A DNA stretch of 64,000 nt from Nakamurella endophytica (GTDB lineage: Bacteria > Actinomycetota > Actinomycetes > Mycobacteriales > Nakamurellaceae): NCBI RefSeq assembly GCF_014646215.1, contig NZ_BMNA01000005.1, positions 1-64,000 of the forward strand, in the 5' to 3' direction. Below the pieces are notes generated by a model, which was not told the DNA's origin, searched no databases, and saw only the letters and a program-made list of their open reading frames with translations. Shown here piece by piece: positions 19,954 to 28,267 of the stretch (its first letter is position 1; every line of letters starts with the position of its first letter). The position numbers and the translations under genes are program-made.

Positions 19954-20622
19954 TCACAGCCGCCGCAACACCGCCTGCACCGCGGCGATCTGCGCCGTAC
20001 GCCCGGCGACCACCGCATCCGCCAGGGCCAGCGCCTCGGTGTTGCGTCCCTCCGCCTGCTCGACACCGGCCAGTGCAACGGCGGCGCGGGCCTCGAGGAT
20101 CAACCGGGACAGGAAGGCGGTGTCCCAGGCGCGGCCGCGCCGGGCGGGCAGCGTCCCGGACCCCGGCACACCCGTCGTCGCGGTGCCCGTCGACACCGCG
20201 CCGCCCGATCCGATCGTGTCCGGGACGCTCCCGGCGCCGTCGGTGGCCCACCGGTCGACCAGGGCCCCGGTGGTCGCGGTCTCGGTCCGCAGGTCGTCGG
20301 CCACGGTCCCGGCGAGCTCGCGGACCCGCCCGTCCGTCGCCTCGGCGACGCCGCGCTCGGCCAGCGCCAGGACGTCCCGCTCCCGGGCGAGCAGTGCCGT
20401 CACGAACGCGACGTCCGCCGGACCGTGGGTGTCCGCGGCCGGGCCGGACGGCGTCCCGGAGCCCTGCGCGGGCGGCGGGAGGGCGGTCGAGGCGGCCCGG
20501 GACTCCGCGGCGACGGACAGCGTGGTGCCCGGCGGCACCGCCGCCCGGTCGGCTCCGCCGCCGCACCCGGCGACCCAGCACAGCGCGACGACGGTCGCGC
20601 CCAGTCGAGGTCCCCGGCCCAT
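19954..20622 (-). CDS. Secreted lipoprotein, DUF305-like four-helix fold
   Basis: A 222-residue protein with a lipoprotein signal (RLGATVVALCWVAGC, lipobox VAGC with Cys near residue 20), a disordered linker, and two helical repeats (DVAFVTALLARERDVLALAE and AWDTAFLSRLILEARAAVAL) in the pattern of DUF305 proteins. The Met/His residues that usually bind metal in DUF305 (M-x2-HH) are absent here: the equivalent positions read LLARERD and ILEARAA. It is therefore a divergent member, if it belongs to the family. The ATG at 20622 is chosen for the signal peptide; ribosome binding site weak. It follows selB in the same direction after 80 bp. Confidence 0.65.
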   Translation of the reverse strand: MGRGPRLGATVVALCWVAGCGGGADRAAVPPGTTLSVAAESRAASTALPPPAQGSGTPSGPAADTHGPADVAFVTALLARERDVLALAERGVAEATDGRVRELAGTVADDLRTETATTGALVDRWATDGAGSVPDTIGSGGAVSTGTATTGVPGSGTLPARRGRAWDTAFLSRLILEARAAVALAGVEQAEGRNTEALALADAVVAGRTAQIAAVQAVLRRL

Positions 20623-20702
20623 CACCCGAGCAGTGTCCCCCGACGGTGTCGCCCGCTGCACCTGCCGCCCGGATGCCGCGTCGCTCGCCACGGACCGCTG
20701 CG

Positions 20703-22460
20703 TCACGACCGGCGGACCTCCCGCCGGTCGCCGTCCACCCGGCGGGTCCACCCGCGGCGGTCGAGGTGCTCCAGCAAGGGCACGGCGATCCGGCGGGTGG
20801 CGCCCAGCGCCTGCCGCGCCGCGCTGAGCGTGAACGGCCCCGGCAGGGCGGCCAGCACGCGCATGGCCCTGGCGGGCGCGTCGGGCAGCAGGACCACACC
20901 GCCCGGCAACCGGAGCACCCGGCCCAGTCGCTCCGCTGCCGCCAGCTGGGCCGGGCCGAGGCCGAGCCCGGCCAGTTCCTCGGCCTCCGGTGCGGCGAAC
21001 GGCGCGGCCCGGAGCCGGTCCTCGACCTCCCGCAGGGCGCCCTCCGCGGCGCCCAGCGATGCGGTGGTGCCCGCCCGGTGCACCCGGCCCTCCGCGGCCA
21101 CCAGGCCGGCGGCCGCCGCAAGCGGCGCGACCAGCTCGGCCGCCGGCAGGTCGAGGGCACGGCGCGCCGCGTCGAGCGGCAGTGCCGGGTCCAGAGGGTG
21201 CCGGCCGGCGTGGGCGTCGACAGCCGTGGCCAGCTCGGTGGCCCACCGCTGCCAGGTGTCGGCCGCGACCCACCAGCCGCCGACGGCGGTGATCCGCGGG
21301 TCGTCACCGGGGTCGAGGTCCAGCCGCCGGGCCTCGTCCCGGCGGACCGCACCGCGGCGCAGCAGCTGACCGACGGCGGACGTGGCGACCGCCTCGTCGG
21401 CCAGCTCGCGGGCGCGCGCGGCCGCCGCGCCGCGCCGCCGCAAGGCCGGCGGGTCGACGTCCAGGACCCGGACGCCGGTGAGCACGGTGCCGCCCGGGTC
21501 GCGCAGCACGGCCCGGTCGCCCACCGCCAGCGGCACCGGTGCGGGCAGCGACAGCCGGGCACCGTCCGCACCGAGCGGCCGGACGTGCACCACGAAGGAG
21601 GCGGTGCCGGTGTGCAGGTGCAGCGTGGCGGGCAGCTCCGCCGCGTCGCCCGCCGTCCGCACGTCCACCACGTCCGTCGGCTGCCACTCCCCCGGCCGCA
21701 CCAGCACCGTGCCGCGGCCCACCTCGTCCGGACGGACATCGCGCAGGTTCACCGCGACCCGGGCGGCGCCGTCGATCCGCTCGACGGGCCGGCCCAGGGA
21801 CTGCAGGCCGCGCACCCGGACCCGGCGCCCGGCGACCAGCACCTCGTCGCCCACGGCGATCCGGCCGTCCGGCAGCGTCCCGGTCACGACGGTGCCGCTG
21901 CCCCGCACGGTGAAGCTGCGATCCACCCACAGCCGCAGCCGGGCCGCTGGATCCGGCACCGGGACGGCGTCGGCCAGCCGCTGCAGGGCCTCGCACAGCT
22001 GGCCCAGTCCGGCGCCGGTGTGGCCGGACACCGCCACCACCTCGGCACCGGCCAGCGAGGTGGTCGCCAGCCGCCGGCGCGCCTGCTCGGCCGCCGGCTC
22101 CGGGTCGGCGAGATCGGACCGGGTGACGACGAGCAGGCCGTGCCGGACGCCCAGCGCGTCGGCGGCCGCCAGGTGCTCCTCGCTCTGCCGGCGCCAGCCC
22201 TCGTCGGCGGCGACGACCACCATGACCGACGGTGCCGGGCCGACCCCGGCCAGCATGTTGCCGAGAAAGCGCTCGTGCCCGGGCACGTCGACCAACGCCA
22301 CCGTCCGCCCGTCCGGCAGGTCCGTCCAGGCGTAGCCGAGGTCGATGGTCATCCCGCGCCGGCGCTCCTCGGCCCACCGGTCCGGTTCCATCCCGGTCAG
22401 GGCGCGGACCAGCGTGGACTTGCCGTGGTCGACATGCCCGGCGGTGGCGACGACCAGCAC
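20703..22460 (-). CDS. selB: Selenocysteine-specific elongation factor
   Basis: Brings Sec-tRNA to the ribosome at UGA codons marked by a SECIS hairpin. The 585-residue protein has an EF-Tu-like GTPase domain: P-loop AGHVDHGKST, switch region GMTIDLGYAW, DVPGHERF and VTRSDLAD (NKXD variant). Two or three beta-barrel domains follow, and the C-terminal 250 residues are the winged-helix repeats that bind SECIS RNA. The GTG start lies one nucleotide after the selA stop, so the pair is translationally coupled. Its substrate tRNA is encoded at 23830-23925, and its likely target is fdhA at 28268-31720. Confidence 0.96.
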   Translation of the reverse strand: MLVVATAGHVDHGKSTLVRALTGMEPDRWAEERRRGMTIDLGYAWTDLPDGRTVALVDVPGHERFLGNMLAGVGPAPSVMVVVAADEGWRRQSEEHLAAADALGVRHGLLVVTRSDLADPEPAAEQARRRLATTSLAGAEVVAVSGHTGAGLGQLCEALQRLADAVPVPDPAARLRLWVDRSFTVRGSGTVVTGTLPDGRIAVGDEVLVAGRRVRVRGLQSLGRPVERIDGAARVAVNLRDVRPDEVGRGTVLVRPGEWQPTDVVDVRTAGDAAELPATLHLHTGTASFVVHVRPLGADGARLSLPAPVPLAVGDRAVLRDPGGTVLTGVRVLDVDPPALRRRGAAAARARELADEAVATSAVGQLLRRGAVRRDEARRLDLDPGDDPRITAVGGWWVAADTWQRWATELATAVDAHAGRHPLDPALPLDAARRALDLPAAELVAPLAAAAGLVAAEGRVHRAGTTASLGAAEGALREVEDRLRAAPFAAPEAEELAGLGLGPAQLAAAERLGRVLRLPGGVVLLPDAPARAMRVLAALPGPFTLSAARQALGATRRIAVPLLEHLDRRGWTRRVDGDRREVRRS

Positions 22461-22461
22461 G

Positions 22462-23814
22462 TCAGGCCTGCTCCGGCCCGGTCGCGTCCGCGGACCGTCC
22501 GTCGCCACCCGGCACGGCCTGCGCCGCGGCGACCGCGCGGGCCACGTCGTCGTCCCGGTCGGGCGGCACGCAGCGCAGGTCGAGCAGCAGCCGTCCGCCG
22601 GCGACCCGGCCCACGACGGGCGGCGTCCCGCAGCGCAGCGGGCCGGCCAGCCGCTCGTCGACCGCGACGGCCCAGCCGGGCAGCACCACACCGGTCCCGC
22701 TGCCGCCGCCGACCGCGCCGTCCGACGGCACCACCGCCGCGCCGGGCAACCGGCCCGCCAGGGCCTCGCACCGGCGCCGCAGCTGCGCGGGATCGGCGTG
22801 CAGGGCGTCCAGGGTCGGGGTGTGTCCGGCCCGGACGGTCGCCTCCAGCGCGGCCAGGGAGAGCTTGTCGGCCCGCACCGCCCGGGCCACCGGGTGCCGG
22901 CGCAGCCGCTCGACCACGTCCGCGCGGCCCAGGACGATGCCGGCCTGTGGCCCGCCCAGCAGCTTGTCGCCGCTGCCGGTGACCAGCGCGGCACCGTCCC
23001 GCAGCGTCGACCGGGCGTCCATCTCGTCGGGAACGGCGGGATCCGGCGACAGCAGGCCGCTGCCGATGTCGACCACCAGCGGCAGGCCGGTCGTCGCGAG
23101 CTCGGCCGTGGACGGGGTGCCGCCGAACCCGACCACCCGGAAGTTGCTGGGGTGGATCTTGAGCAGGCACGCCACGGACTCGTCGGCCGCGTCGGTGTAG
23201 TCGGCCACGGTCGTGCAATTGGTGGTGCCCACCTCGCGGATGCGGGCACCGGTCGTCTCGATCAGGTCCGGCAGCCGGAACCCGTCGCCGATCTCCACCA
23301 GCTCCCCGCGACTGACCAGCACGGTCCGGCCGGCGGCGAGCGCCGACACGGCCAGCAGCAGTGCGGCGGCGCCGTTGTTGACCACCAGCGCCGCCTCGGC
23401 CTCCGGCACCGCCGCGAGCAGTGCCTCCAGCGCCGTCCGCCCGCGGCGGGCGCGCCGGCCGCCGGCCAGGTCGAACTCCACGTCGACGTACCCGGTAGCC
23501 TCTTGCACCGCGGCCCGCGCGGCGGCGGACAGCGGCGCCCGGCCGAGGTTGGTGTGCAGCACGACGCCGGTGGCGTTCAGCACGGCGTGAACCCCCGGCG
23601 CCGGCTCGGCCGCCAGCGCCGCCAGGGTCGTGAGCGCCGCCGCCGCGACGTCCTGCGGGGCGATGCCGCCGCGGCGGGCCTCCTGCTGCGCCGCCGTCAC
23701 CGCCGCCTTGACCGGTCCGCGCCCGAGGTGGCGGGCGGCGGCCACCAGCCGCGGGTCCGCCAGCAGCGCGTCGGTGCGCGGGATGTCCCGCCGCCGATCC
23801 ACTGCGCCCGTCAC
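22462..23814 (-). CDS. selA: L-seryl-tRNA(Sec) selenium transferase
   Basis: PLP-dependent enzyme that turns seryl-tRNA(Sec) into selenocysteyl-tRNA(Sec) using selenophosphate. The 450-residue length matches SelA. Motifs: LNATGVVLHTNLGRAPLS, the glycine-rich NNGAAALLLAV, ISRGELVEIGDGFRLPD-like SRGELVEIG, KIHPSNFRVVGF, DIGSGLL and the PLP lysine in GSGDKLLGGPQAG. The start GTG at 23814 lies only 15 nt from the 3' end of tRNA-Sec; a GTG at 23802 is an alternative. Encoded with selB as an operon and divergent from selD. Confidence 0.96.
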   Translation of the reverse strand: MTGAVDRRRDIPRTDALLADPRLVAAARHLGRGPVKAAVTAAQQEARRGGIAPQDVAAAALTTLAALAAEPAPGVHAVLNATGVVLHTNLGRAPLSAAARAAVQEATGYVDVEFDLAGGRRARRGRTALEALLAAVPEAEAALVVNNGAAALLLAVSALAAGRTVLVSRGELVEIGDGFRLPDLIETTGARIREVGTTNCTTVADYTDAADESVACLLKIHPSNFRVVGFGGTPSTAELATTGLPLVVDIGSGLLSPDPAVPDEMDARSTLRDGAALVTGSGDKLLGGPQAGIVLGRADVVERLRRHPVARAVRADKLSLAALEATVRAGHTPTLDALHADPAQLRRRCEALAGRLPGAAVVPSDGAVGGGSGTGVVLPGWAVAVDERLAGPLRCGTPPVVGRVAGGRLLLDLRCVPPDRDDDVARAVAAAQAVPGGDGRSADATGPEQA

Positions 23815-23829
23815 CCGTTCCCCCAGTCC

Positions 23830-23925
23830 TGGCGGAGGCGGACGGGAATCGAACCCGCCGAGCCGAGATCCTCGACTCCACCGGTTTTGAAGACCGGGAG
23901 GGCCACCAGGCGCCTGTACGCCTCC
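23830..23925 (-). tRNA. selC: tRNA-Sec (anticodon TCA)
   Basis: 96 nt including encoded CCA (23830-23832) and discriminator G. It has the hallmarks of bacterial tRNA-Sec: an 8-position acceptor (GGAGGCGT/CCGCCTCC, last pair mismatched), a D-arm with GCGCCTGGTGGCCC, anticodon loop CTTCAAA with anticodon TCA on stem CCGGT/ACCGG, and a long variable arm (GTCGAGGATCTCGGCTC region). The T-arm is GCGGGTTCGATTCCCGT. It is immediately upstream of selA in the same direction and probably part of the same transcript. Confidence 0.95.
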
Positions 23926-24040
23926 GCCGGTCAGGGTAGCCACCCCCGCCGCGGCGCCGCGGGCCCGGTGACGGGCGGCCGCCACCGCCCGGCCGGCGGG
24001 GGCCGTGCGCGGCTCGCGACGAGCGGCCTACCGTAGAGCG

Positions 24041-25039
24041 ATGACCGCCACCGCTGCCGGTGTCCGCCTCACCCAGTACGCCCACGGCGGCGGCTGCGCG
24101 TGCAAGATCCCGCCGGGCGAGCTCGAGGACGTCGTCCGCGGGCTCACCGGGCAGGCGCGGTCGGGCGGCGACCTGCTGGTCGGCCTGGACGACGGCGACG
24201 ACGCCGCCGTGGTTCGCCTCGACGAGCACACCGCAGTGGTGTGCACCGCCGACTTCTTCACCCCCGTCGTCGACGACGCCTACGACTGGGGCCGGATCGC
24301 CGCGGCCAACGCGCTGTCCGACGTCTACGCCATGGGCGGCCGGCCGCTGGTCGCGGTGAACCTGGTGGGCTGGCCGCGGGACGTGCTGCCGGCCGAGCTG
24401 CTCACCGAGGTGCTGCGCGGCGGCCTGGACGTGGCCCGGGAGGCCGGCTGCCACGTCGGCGGCGGGCACAGCATCGACGACCCGGAGCCCAAGTACGGCA
24501 TGGCGGTGACCGGGACGGTGCACCCGGACCGGTTGCTGCGCAACGACACCGCGGTGGCCGGTCGGCCGATCTCGTTGACGAAGCCGCTGGGAGTGGGGGT
24601 GCTGAACAACCGGCACAAGGCGACCGGCGAGACCTCCGATGCGGCAGTGGCATCCATGGTGGCGCTCAACCGCACCGCCGCGGAACAGGCCGTCGCCGCC
24701 GGCATCCGGGCGGCCACCGACGTGACCGGCTTCGGGCTGCTCGGCCACCTCTACAAGATGGCCAGGGCATCCGGGGTGACGGCGGTGGTGGACGCCGCGG
24801 CGGTCCCCTACCTGGCCGGCGCCCGGGAGGCGCTGCGCGACGGCTTCGTCTCCGGGGGCACGCGGCGCAACCTGTCCTGGGTCCGGCCCCACCTGCGGTC
24901 CGCGGTCGACGAGGACGAACTGCTGCTCCTCGCGGACGCGCAGACCAGCGGCGGCCTGCTGCTCGCCGGCGAGATCCCCGGTGCGCCGGTCGTCGGGCAC
25001 TTCGAGCCGGGCGGCGACGCGGTGCTCGAGATCCGTTGA
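24041..25039 (+). CDS. selD: Selenide, water dikinase (selenophosphate synthetase)
   Basis: Makes selenophosphate from selenide and ATP, the selenium donor for SelA. The 332-residue protein has the active-site loop HGGGCACKI, where both Cys and the Lys equivalent to the E. coli catalytic pair are present; Cys, not Sec, is used. ATP/Mg binding residues appear in LDDGDDAAV, FTPVVDDAYDWGRIAAANALSD (quoted in part) and GGHSIDDPEPKYG; the C-terminal AIRS-like domain has DVTGFGLLGHL. It is divergent from the tRNA-Sec/selA/selB operon with 115 bp between, a likely shared promoter region. Confidence 0.96.
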   Translation: MTATAAGVRLTQYAHGGGCACKIPPGELEDVVRGLTGQARSGGDLLVGLDDGDDAAVVRLDEHTAVVCTADFFTPVVDDAYDWGRIAAANALSDVYAMGGRPLVAVNLVGWPRDVLPAELLTEVLRGGLDVAREAGCHVGGGHSIDDPEPKYGMAVTGTVHPDRLLRNDTAVAGRPISLTKPLGVGVLNNRHKATGETSDAAVASMVALNRTAAEQAVAAGIRAATDVTGFGLLGHLYKMARASGVTAVVDAAAVPYLAGAREALRDGFVSGGTRRNLSWVRPHLRSAVDEDELLLLADAQTSGGLLLAGEIPGAPVVGHFEPGGDAVLEIR

Positions 25040-25230
25040 CGTGCGGCGGTGATCGCCGCGCGCAGCGCGCGGCCACCGCCCGGGTGTCCGGGATCACCAC
25101 CGGCCGGCCGGCGGTCCCCCGTTCGTGGCGGCAACCGCGGGGCGGCTCGCGCGCCTGAGCAGTTGGAGCCCGGCGCAGGCCGCGCCGGACCGGTCGCCGC
25201 GGCACACCCGCGGTGGGACGGAGGCGCGCC

Positions 25231-26100
25231 ATGACGCCCGATCTGGTCGCTGCGGGTGGTCCGCACCTGGTGGAGCTGGCCGAACTGCTGCTCGCGTTCG
25301 TGCTGTCGGCCGTCGTCGGCCTCGAGCGGCAGCTGCGCGGCAAGAACGCCGGCCTGCGGACGCAGGCCATCGTGGGCACGTCGTCGGCCCTGGTGCTGCT
25401 GGTCAGCAAGTACGGCTTCGGTGACGTCCTGGTGCCGGGGTCGGTGGTGCTGGACCCGTCCCGGGTGGCCGCGCAGATCGTCTCGGGCATCGGTTTCCTC
25501 GGCGCCGGGCTGATCCTCACCCGGCGCGGCACCGTGCACGGGCTGACCACGGCCGCGGCGGTCTGGGAGACCGCGGCCATCGGCATGGCCGCCGGCGCGG
25601 GCCTCCCGCTGCTGGCCGTCGCGGTGACCGTCCTGCACTTCGTCGCCGTGCTCGGCTTCGGCTGGCTGGACCGGTACCTGCCGGGGCGGCCGACCGACGG
25701 GACCACGGTCGAGCTCGTCCGCGACGGCGGTGTCGACGGTGGTGCCGGCGGCGGTGTCGCGGACGTCCTGGACCGCTGCGCCGCCCGCGGGTGGACCGTG
25801 CTGTCCGTCGCGATCCGCCCGGCCGGCACCGGCGAGACCCCGCAGGACGCACCGGCTCTCGCGACGGACGCAGCCGGCACGGCCGGTCTTCGCGCGGGTC
25901 TCGCGAGGGGGACCGCCGTGGCCGGCACCGCTGGCGTCCGGACCCCGTCCGGTGGTGCGGTCGGCACTGCCGGCACTGCCGGCACTGCCGGCACCGTCGT
26001 GCGCCTGGAGCTGTGCGGCCCCGGCGCCGAAGGTTCGGTCGCCGTCCTCGGCGGGATGGACGGCGTGCGCGCGGCCCGCCGGCTCGCCGACCCGGACTGA
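25231..26100 (+). CDS. MgtC/SapB family membrane protein
   Basis: A 289-residue protein whose first 150 residues are the MgtC/SapB domain with about four membrane helices: LLLAFVLSAVVGLERQLRGK, AGLRTQAIVGTSSALVLL, QIVSGIGFLGAGLIL and GLTTAAAVWETAAIGMAAG. The conserved acidic/arginine motif GLERQ and GFLGAG are intact. In other bacteria such proteins affect Mg2+ limitation responses and F-ATPase or transporter activity. The cytoplasmic C-terminal half is low-complexity Ala/Gly/Thr with a short ACT-like end (VVRLELCGPG). The ATG has GGAGG 6 nt upstream. It is convergent with the formate dehydrogenase operon. Confidence 0.85.
   Translation: MTPDLVAAGGPHLVELAELLLAFVLSAVVGLERQLRGKNAGLRTQAIVGTSSALVLLVSKYGFGDVLVPGSVVLDPSRVAAQIVSGIGFLGAGLILTRRGTVHGLTTAAAVWETAAIGMAAGAGLPLLAVAVTVLHFVAVLGFGWLDRYLPGRPTDGTTVELVRDGGVDGGAGGGVADVLDRCAARGWTVLSVAIRPAGTGETPQDAPALATDAAGTAGLRAGLARGTAVAGTAGVRTPSGGAVGTAGTAGTAGTVVRLELCGPGAEGSVAVLGGMDGVRAARRLADPD
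25963..25994. repeat. 9-bp tandem repeat in the MgtC-like gene
   Basis: Three perfect copies of GGCACTGCC (25963-25989) and a partial fourth, coding for GTAGTAGTAGT in the low-complexity tail. In-frame unit, so copy changes would only lengthen or shorten the linker. Confidence 0.7.
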
Positions 26101-26114
26101 CGGCCCGCCGTCAG
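26097..26114. terminator. Bidirectional hairpin over two convergent stop codons
   Basis: An 8-bp inverted repeat, CTGACGGC-CC-GCCGTCAG, contains the TGA of the MgtC-like gene (26098-26100) in one arm and the stop of the nrfD-like gene (26111-26113) in the other. The two genes end 10 bp apart, so this hairpin can terminate both. Confidence 0.5.
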
Positions 26115-27226
26115 GTGGTGGCGCGGCCGCTGCGCTCGAGTCGCTCCCGTTGCGGCACGACGGTGTACTTGGGGTCCCGCGCCGAGGCCTGGCCGGCCTC
26201 GAAGACGCCGAAGCGGGTGCAGACCGAACTGGCCAGCAGCGCGGCACCGGCCGGCCGGCGCAGCCAGCGACCCAGCTGCGGCACGGCGGCGGACACGGCC
26301 GCTCCGGCGGCACCCAGCACGCCGAGCACCTTGCTGGCCCGCATCAGCCGGCCGGCCGTGCCCTGGTGCAGCGGTTCCGCCGTCAGCCCCATCGAGCGCT
26401 CCATGCGCTGCTCGGCCAGCATCTCCAGGGCCGTGCCCGCCACCGCGAGCCGGGTGGCCGGGCCGGTGTCCCCGCCGTGCGCGGCGAGCAGTCCCAGGCC
26501 CCCGGCGGCCGCGCCGGCGGAGCCGACGAACACGAACGGCAGCTCCCGGTACGCCTCGTGCCAGCTCGGCGTGGCCGTGTCGGCCAGCAGCACCGCGGTG
26601 TACGCCGCGACCGCGGGACCGGTGCCGGCAGCGACCATCCCCGCCGGCCGTCCTGCGGCGTGCAGCAGCCGGGCCACCGGTCGCAGCCGCTGCGGGAGCC
26701 AGCCGCGCCGCAGGGCGTTGCCGGTCAGCTCCGCAGCACCGGCGACTCCGGCGAACGGCCCGTACAGCGTCAGGATCCAGGTGCCGACCGACATGGGCGA
26801 CGACGGCTTGGCCACGCGCAGCATGTTGACGAACCGCCTGGGACGGCCCAGGTCGTGCACCAGGGCCGCGAAGCTCACCGAGATGGCGCCCAGCGCACCG
26901 ATCCTCGCCACCCGGCGGAGCGACGGCCGCCCGGTGAGGTCGGCGCCGGCGGCCAGCAGCGACGACCCGCCGGCCACCCCGCCGAAGAACAGGTACGCCG
27001 GGATGTCGGCCTCCCACGGCGACGGCTTGACGACGGGCCGGCCGTAGTACGAGGTGAACGTGGCGTCCGGGACGACGGGCTGCTCACCGCGCCCACCCCG
27101 GCGACGACGCCGGCGGCCGCCGCCGGCGCCGCGAGAGGTGTCCGGTCCATCAGGACGGCCGGTGCGGAAGCCGGTACCGGCGGTCGCGTCCGTCAGCCGC
27201 TCGGTGCCCGCGTCGTGGACGCTCAC
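26111..27226 (-). CDS. NrfD-like polytopic membrane subunit of formate dehydrogenase
   Basis: A 371-residue membrane anchor of the NrfD/PsrC family that would pass electrons from the Fe-S subunit to the quinone pool. After about 40 disordered residues comes YYGRPVVKPSPWEADIPAYLFFGG (core WEADIPAYLFFGGVAGGSSL), typical of NrfD subunits attached to formate dehydrogenases. Eight or so hydrophobic segments follow, with HDLGRPRRFVNMLRV and SPMSVGTWIL as family landmarks. It replaces the cytochrome b556 subunit of E. coli FdnGHI. The GTG start overlaps the fdhB stop (GTGA). Last gene of the fdhA-fdhB-nrfD operon. Confidence 0.88.
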   Translation of the reverse strand: MSVHDAGTERLTDATAGTGFRTGRPDGPDTSRGAGGGRRRRRRGGRGEQPVVPDATFTSYYGRPVVKPSPWEADIPAYLFFGGVAGGSSLLAAGADLTGRPSLRRVARIGALGAISVSFAALVHDLGRPRRFVNMLRVAKPSSPMSVGTWILTLYGPFAGVAGAAELTGNALRRGWLPQRLRPVARLLHAAGRPAGMVAAGTGPAVAAYTAVLLADTATPSWHEAYRELPFVFVGSAGAAAGGLGLLAAHGGDTGPATRLAVAGTALEMLAEQRMERSMGLTAEPLHQGTAGRLMRASKVLGVLGAAGAAVSAAVPQLGRWLRRPAGAALLASSVCTRFGVFEAGQASARDPKYTVVPQRERLERSGRATT

Positions 27227-28239
27227 CGCCGCCGCCCCAGGAACGACGCCGCCGCCCCGGCCAGCAGCGTCACGGCCGCCACCCCGGCCCGGCGCCACAT
27301 CGCCGGCAGGTCCCGGGTCGTCACCACCGGGTCCGGCGGGAACCCGTAGACCTCCGGCTCGTCGAGCAGCAGGAAGAAGGCACCGGCGCCGCCCACCCCG
27401 TCGTCGGGGTCGTCGCCGTACAACCGCGCCTCCGCCACGCCCTGGTCGTGCAGGGTGGCCAGCCGGGCCGCGGCGCGCTCCCGCAGCTCCTCGACGTCGC
27501 CGAACTGGATCGACGCGGTCGGGCAGGCCTGCGCGCAGGCCGGCGTCCTGCCGACCTCCAGGCGGTCGTAGCACAGCGTGCACTTCTGGGCGATGCCGAC
27601 GTTCTTCGGTCCGTGCTCCTCGACGCGCCGCTCGATCACCCCGTACGGGCAGGCGGGAACGCAGTAGCCACAGCCGTTGCAGATGTCGTCCTGGACCACG
27701 ACGGTGCCGAACTCGGTGCGGAACAGCGACCCGGTCGGGCAGACGTCCAGGCACGCGGCGTGGGTGCAGTGTTTGCAGACGTCCGAGGACATCAGCCAGC
27801 GGAAGTCGGTGCGCTCGGCCGGCCCGGTGGAGGCGCCGGCGGTGTCGCCGGTGCGATCCGCACCGGGCCCTGCCGACCCCCGGTGCCGCGCCGGCATGCC
27901 GAGGTCGACCGCGGGCCGGGCGGGGGCGGCCGGCTGCTCGATGAAGGCCACGTGCCGCCAGGTGCTCGCGCCCAGCCCCCCGGTGTTGTCGTAGGACGTC
28001 CCGAGCAGGTCCAGCCCGTCCTCGGGGACGCCGTTCCACTCCTTGCAGGCCACCTCGCAGGCCTTGCAGCCGATGCAGATCGAGGTGTCGGTGAAGAAGC
28101 CCTTGCGGCGCGGCGCCCCGTCCCAGCCGGACTTGCGGGCCGGGTCGTCCGGATCGGCCGTCCGCACCGGTGCGCCGTCCGGCACCGCCGCGGCGACGCC
28201 GGCGCGCACCGGCGGCACCCCGCCCGTGGTGAGTGTCAT
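27223..28239 (-). CDS. fdhB: Formate dehydrogenase iron-sulfur (beta) subunit
   Basis: A 338-residue ferredoxin-like subunit carrying four [4Fe-4S] clusters that relay electrons from the molybdopterin subunit to the membrane anchor. Cysteine groups: CIGCKACEVACKEW, CKHCTHAACLDVCPTG, CNGCGYCVPACPYG and CTLCYDRLEVGRTPACAQACPT (first half). A hydrophobic C-terminal helix (VAAVTLLAGAAASFLGRRR) resembles the single transmembrane segment of FdnH. An insertion of about 30 residues rich in Gly, Ala and Pro precedes the DFRWLMSSDVCKHC-like motif. The ATG has GGAGGA about 5 nt upstream; it starts 28 bp after the fdhA stop. Confidence 0.94.
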   Translation of the reverse strand: MTLTTGGVPPVRAGVAAAVPDGAPVRTADPDDPARKSGWDGAPRRKGFFTDTSICIGCKACEVACKEWNGVPEDGLDLLGTSYDNTGGLGASTWRHVAFIEQPAAPARPAVDLGMPARHRGSAGPGADRTGDTAGASTGPAERTDFRWLMSSDVCKHCTHAACLDVCPTGSLFRTEFGTVVVQDDICNGCGYCVPACPYGVIERRVEEHGPKNVGIAQKCTLCYDRLEVGRTPACAQACPTASIQFGDVEELRERAAARLATLHDQGVAEARLYGDDPDDGVGGAGAFFLLLDEPEVYGFPPDPVVTTRDLPAMWRRAGVAAVTLLAGAAASFLGRRR

Positions 28240-28267
28240 CTCGGTCCTCCGTGGTCCGTCGGCACCG

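Noticed and set aside
23830..23985. Long N-terminal extension of SelA reaching to 23985
   Set aside because: The extension would translate the tRNA-Sec gene; the family start lies near 23814.
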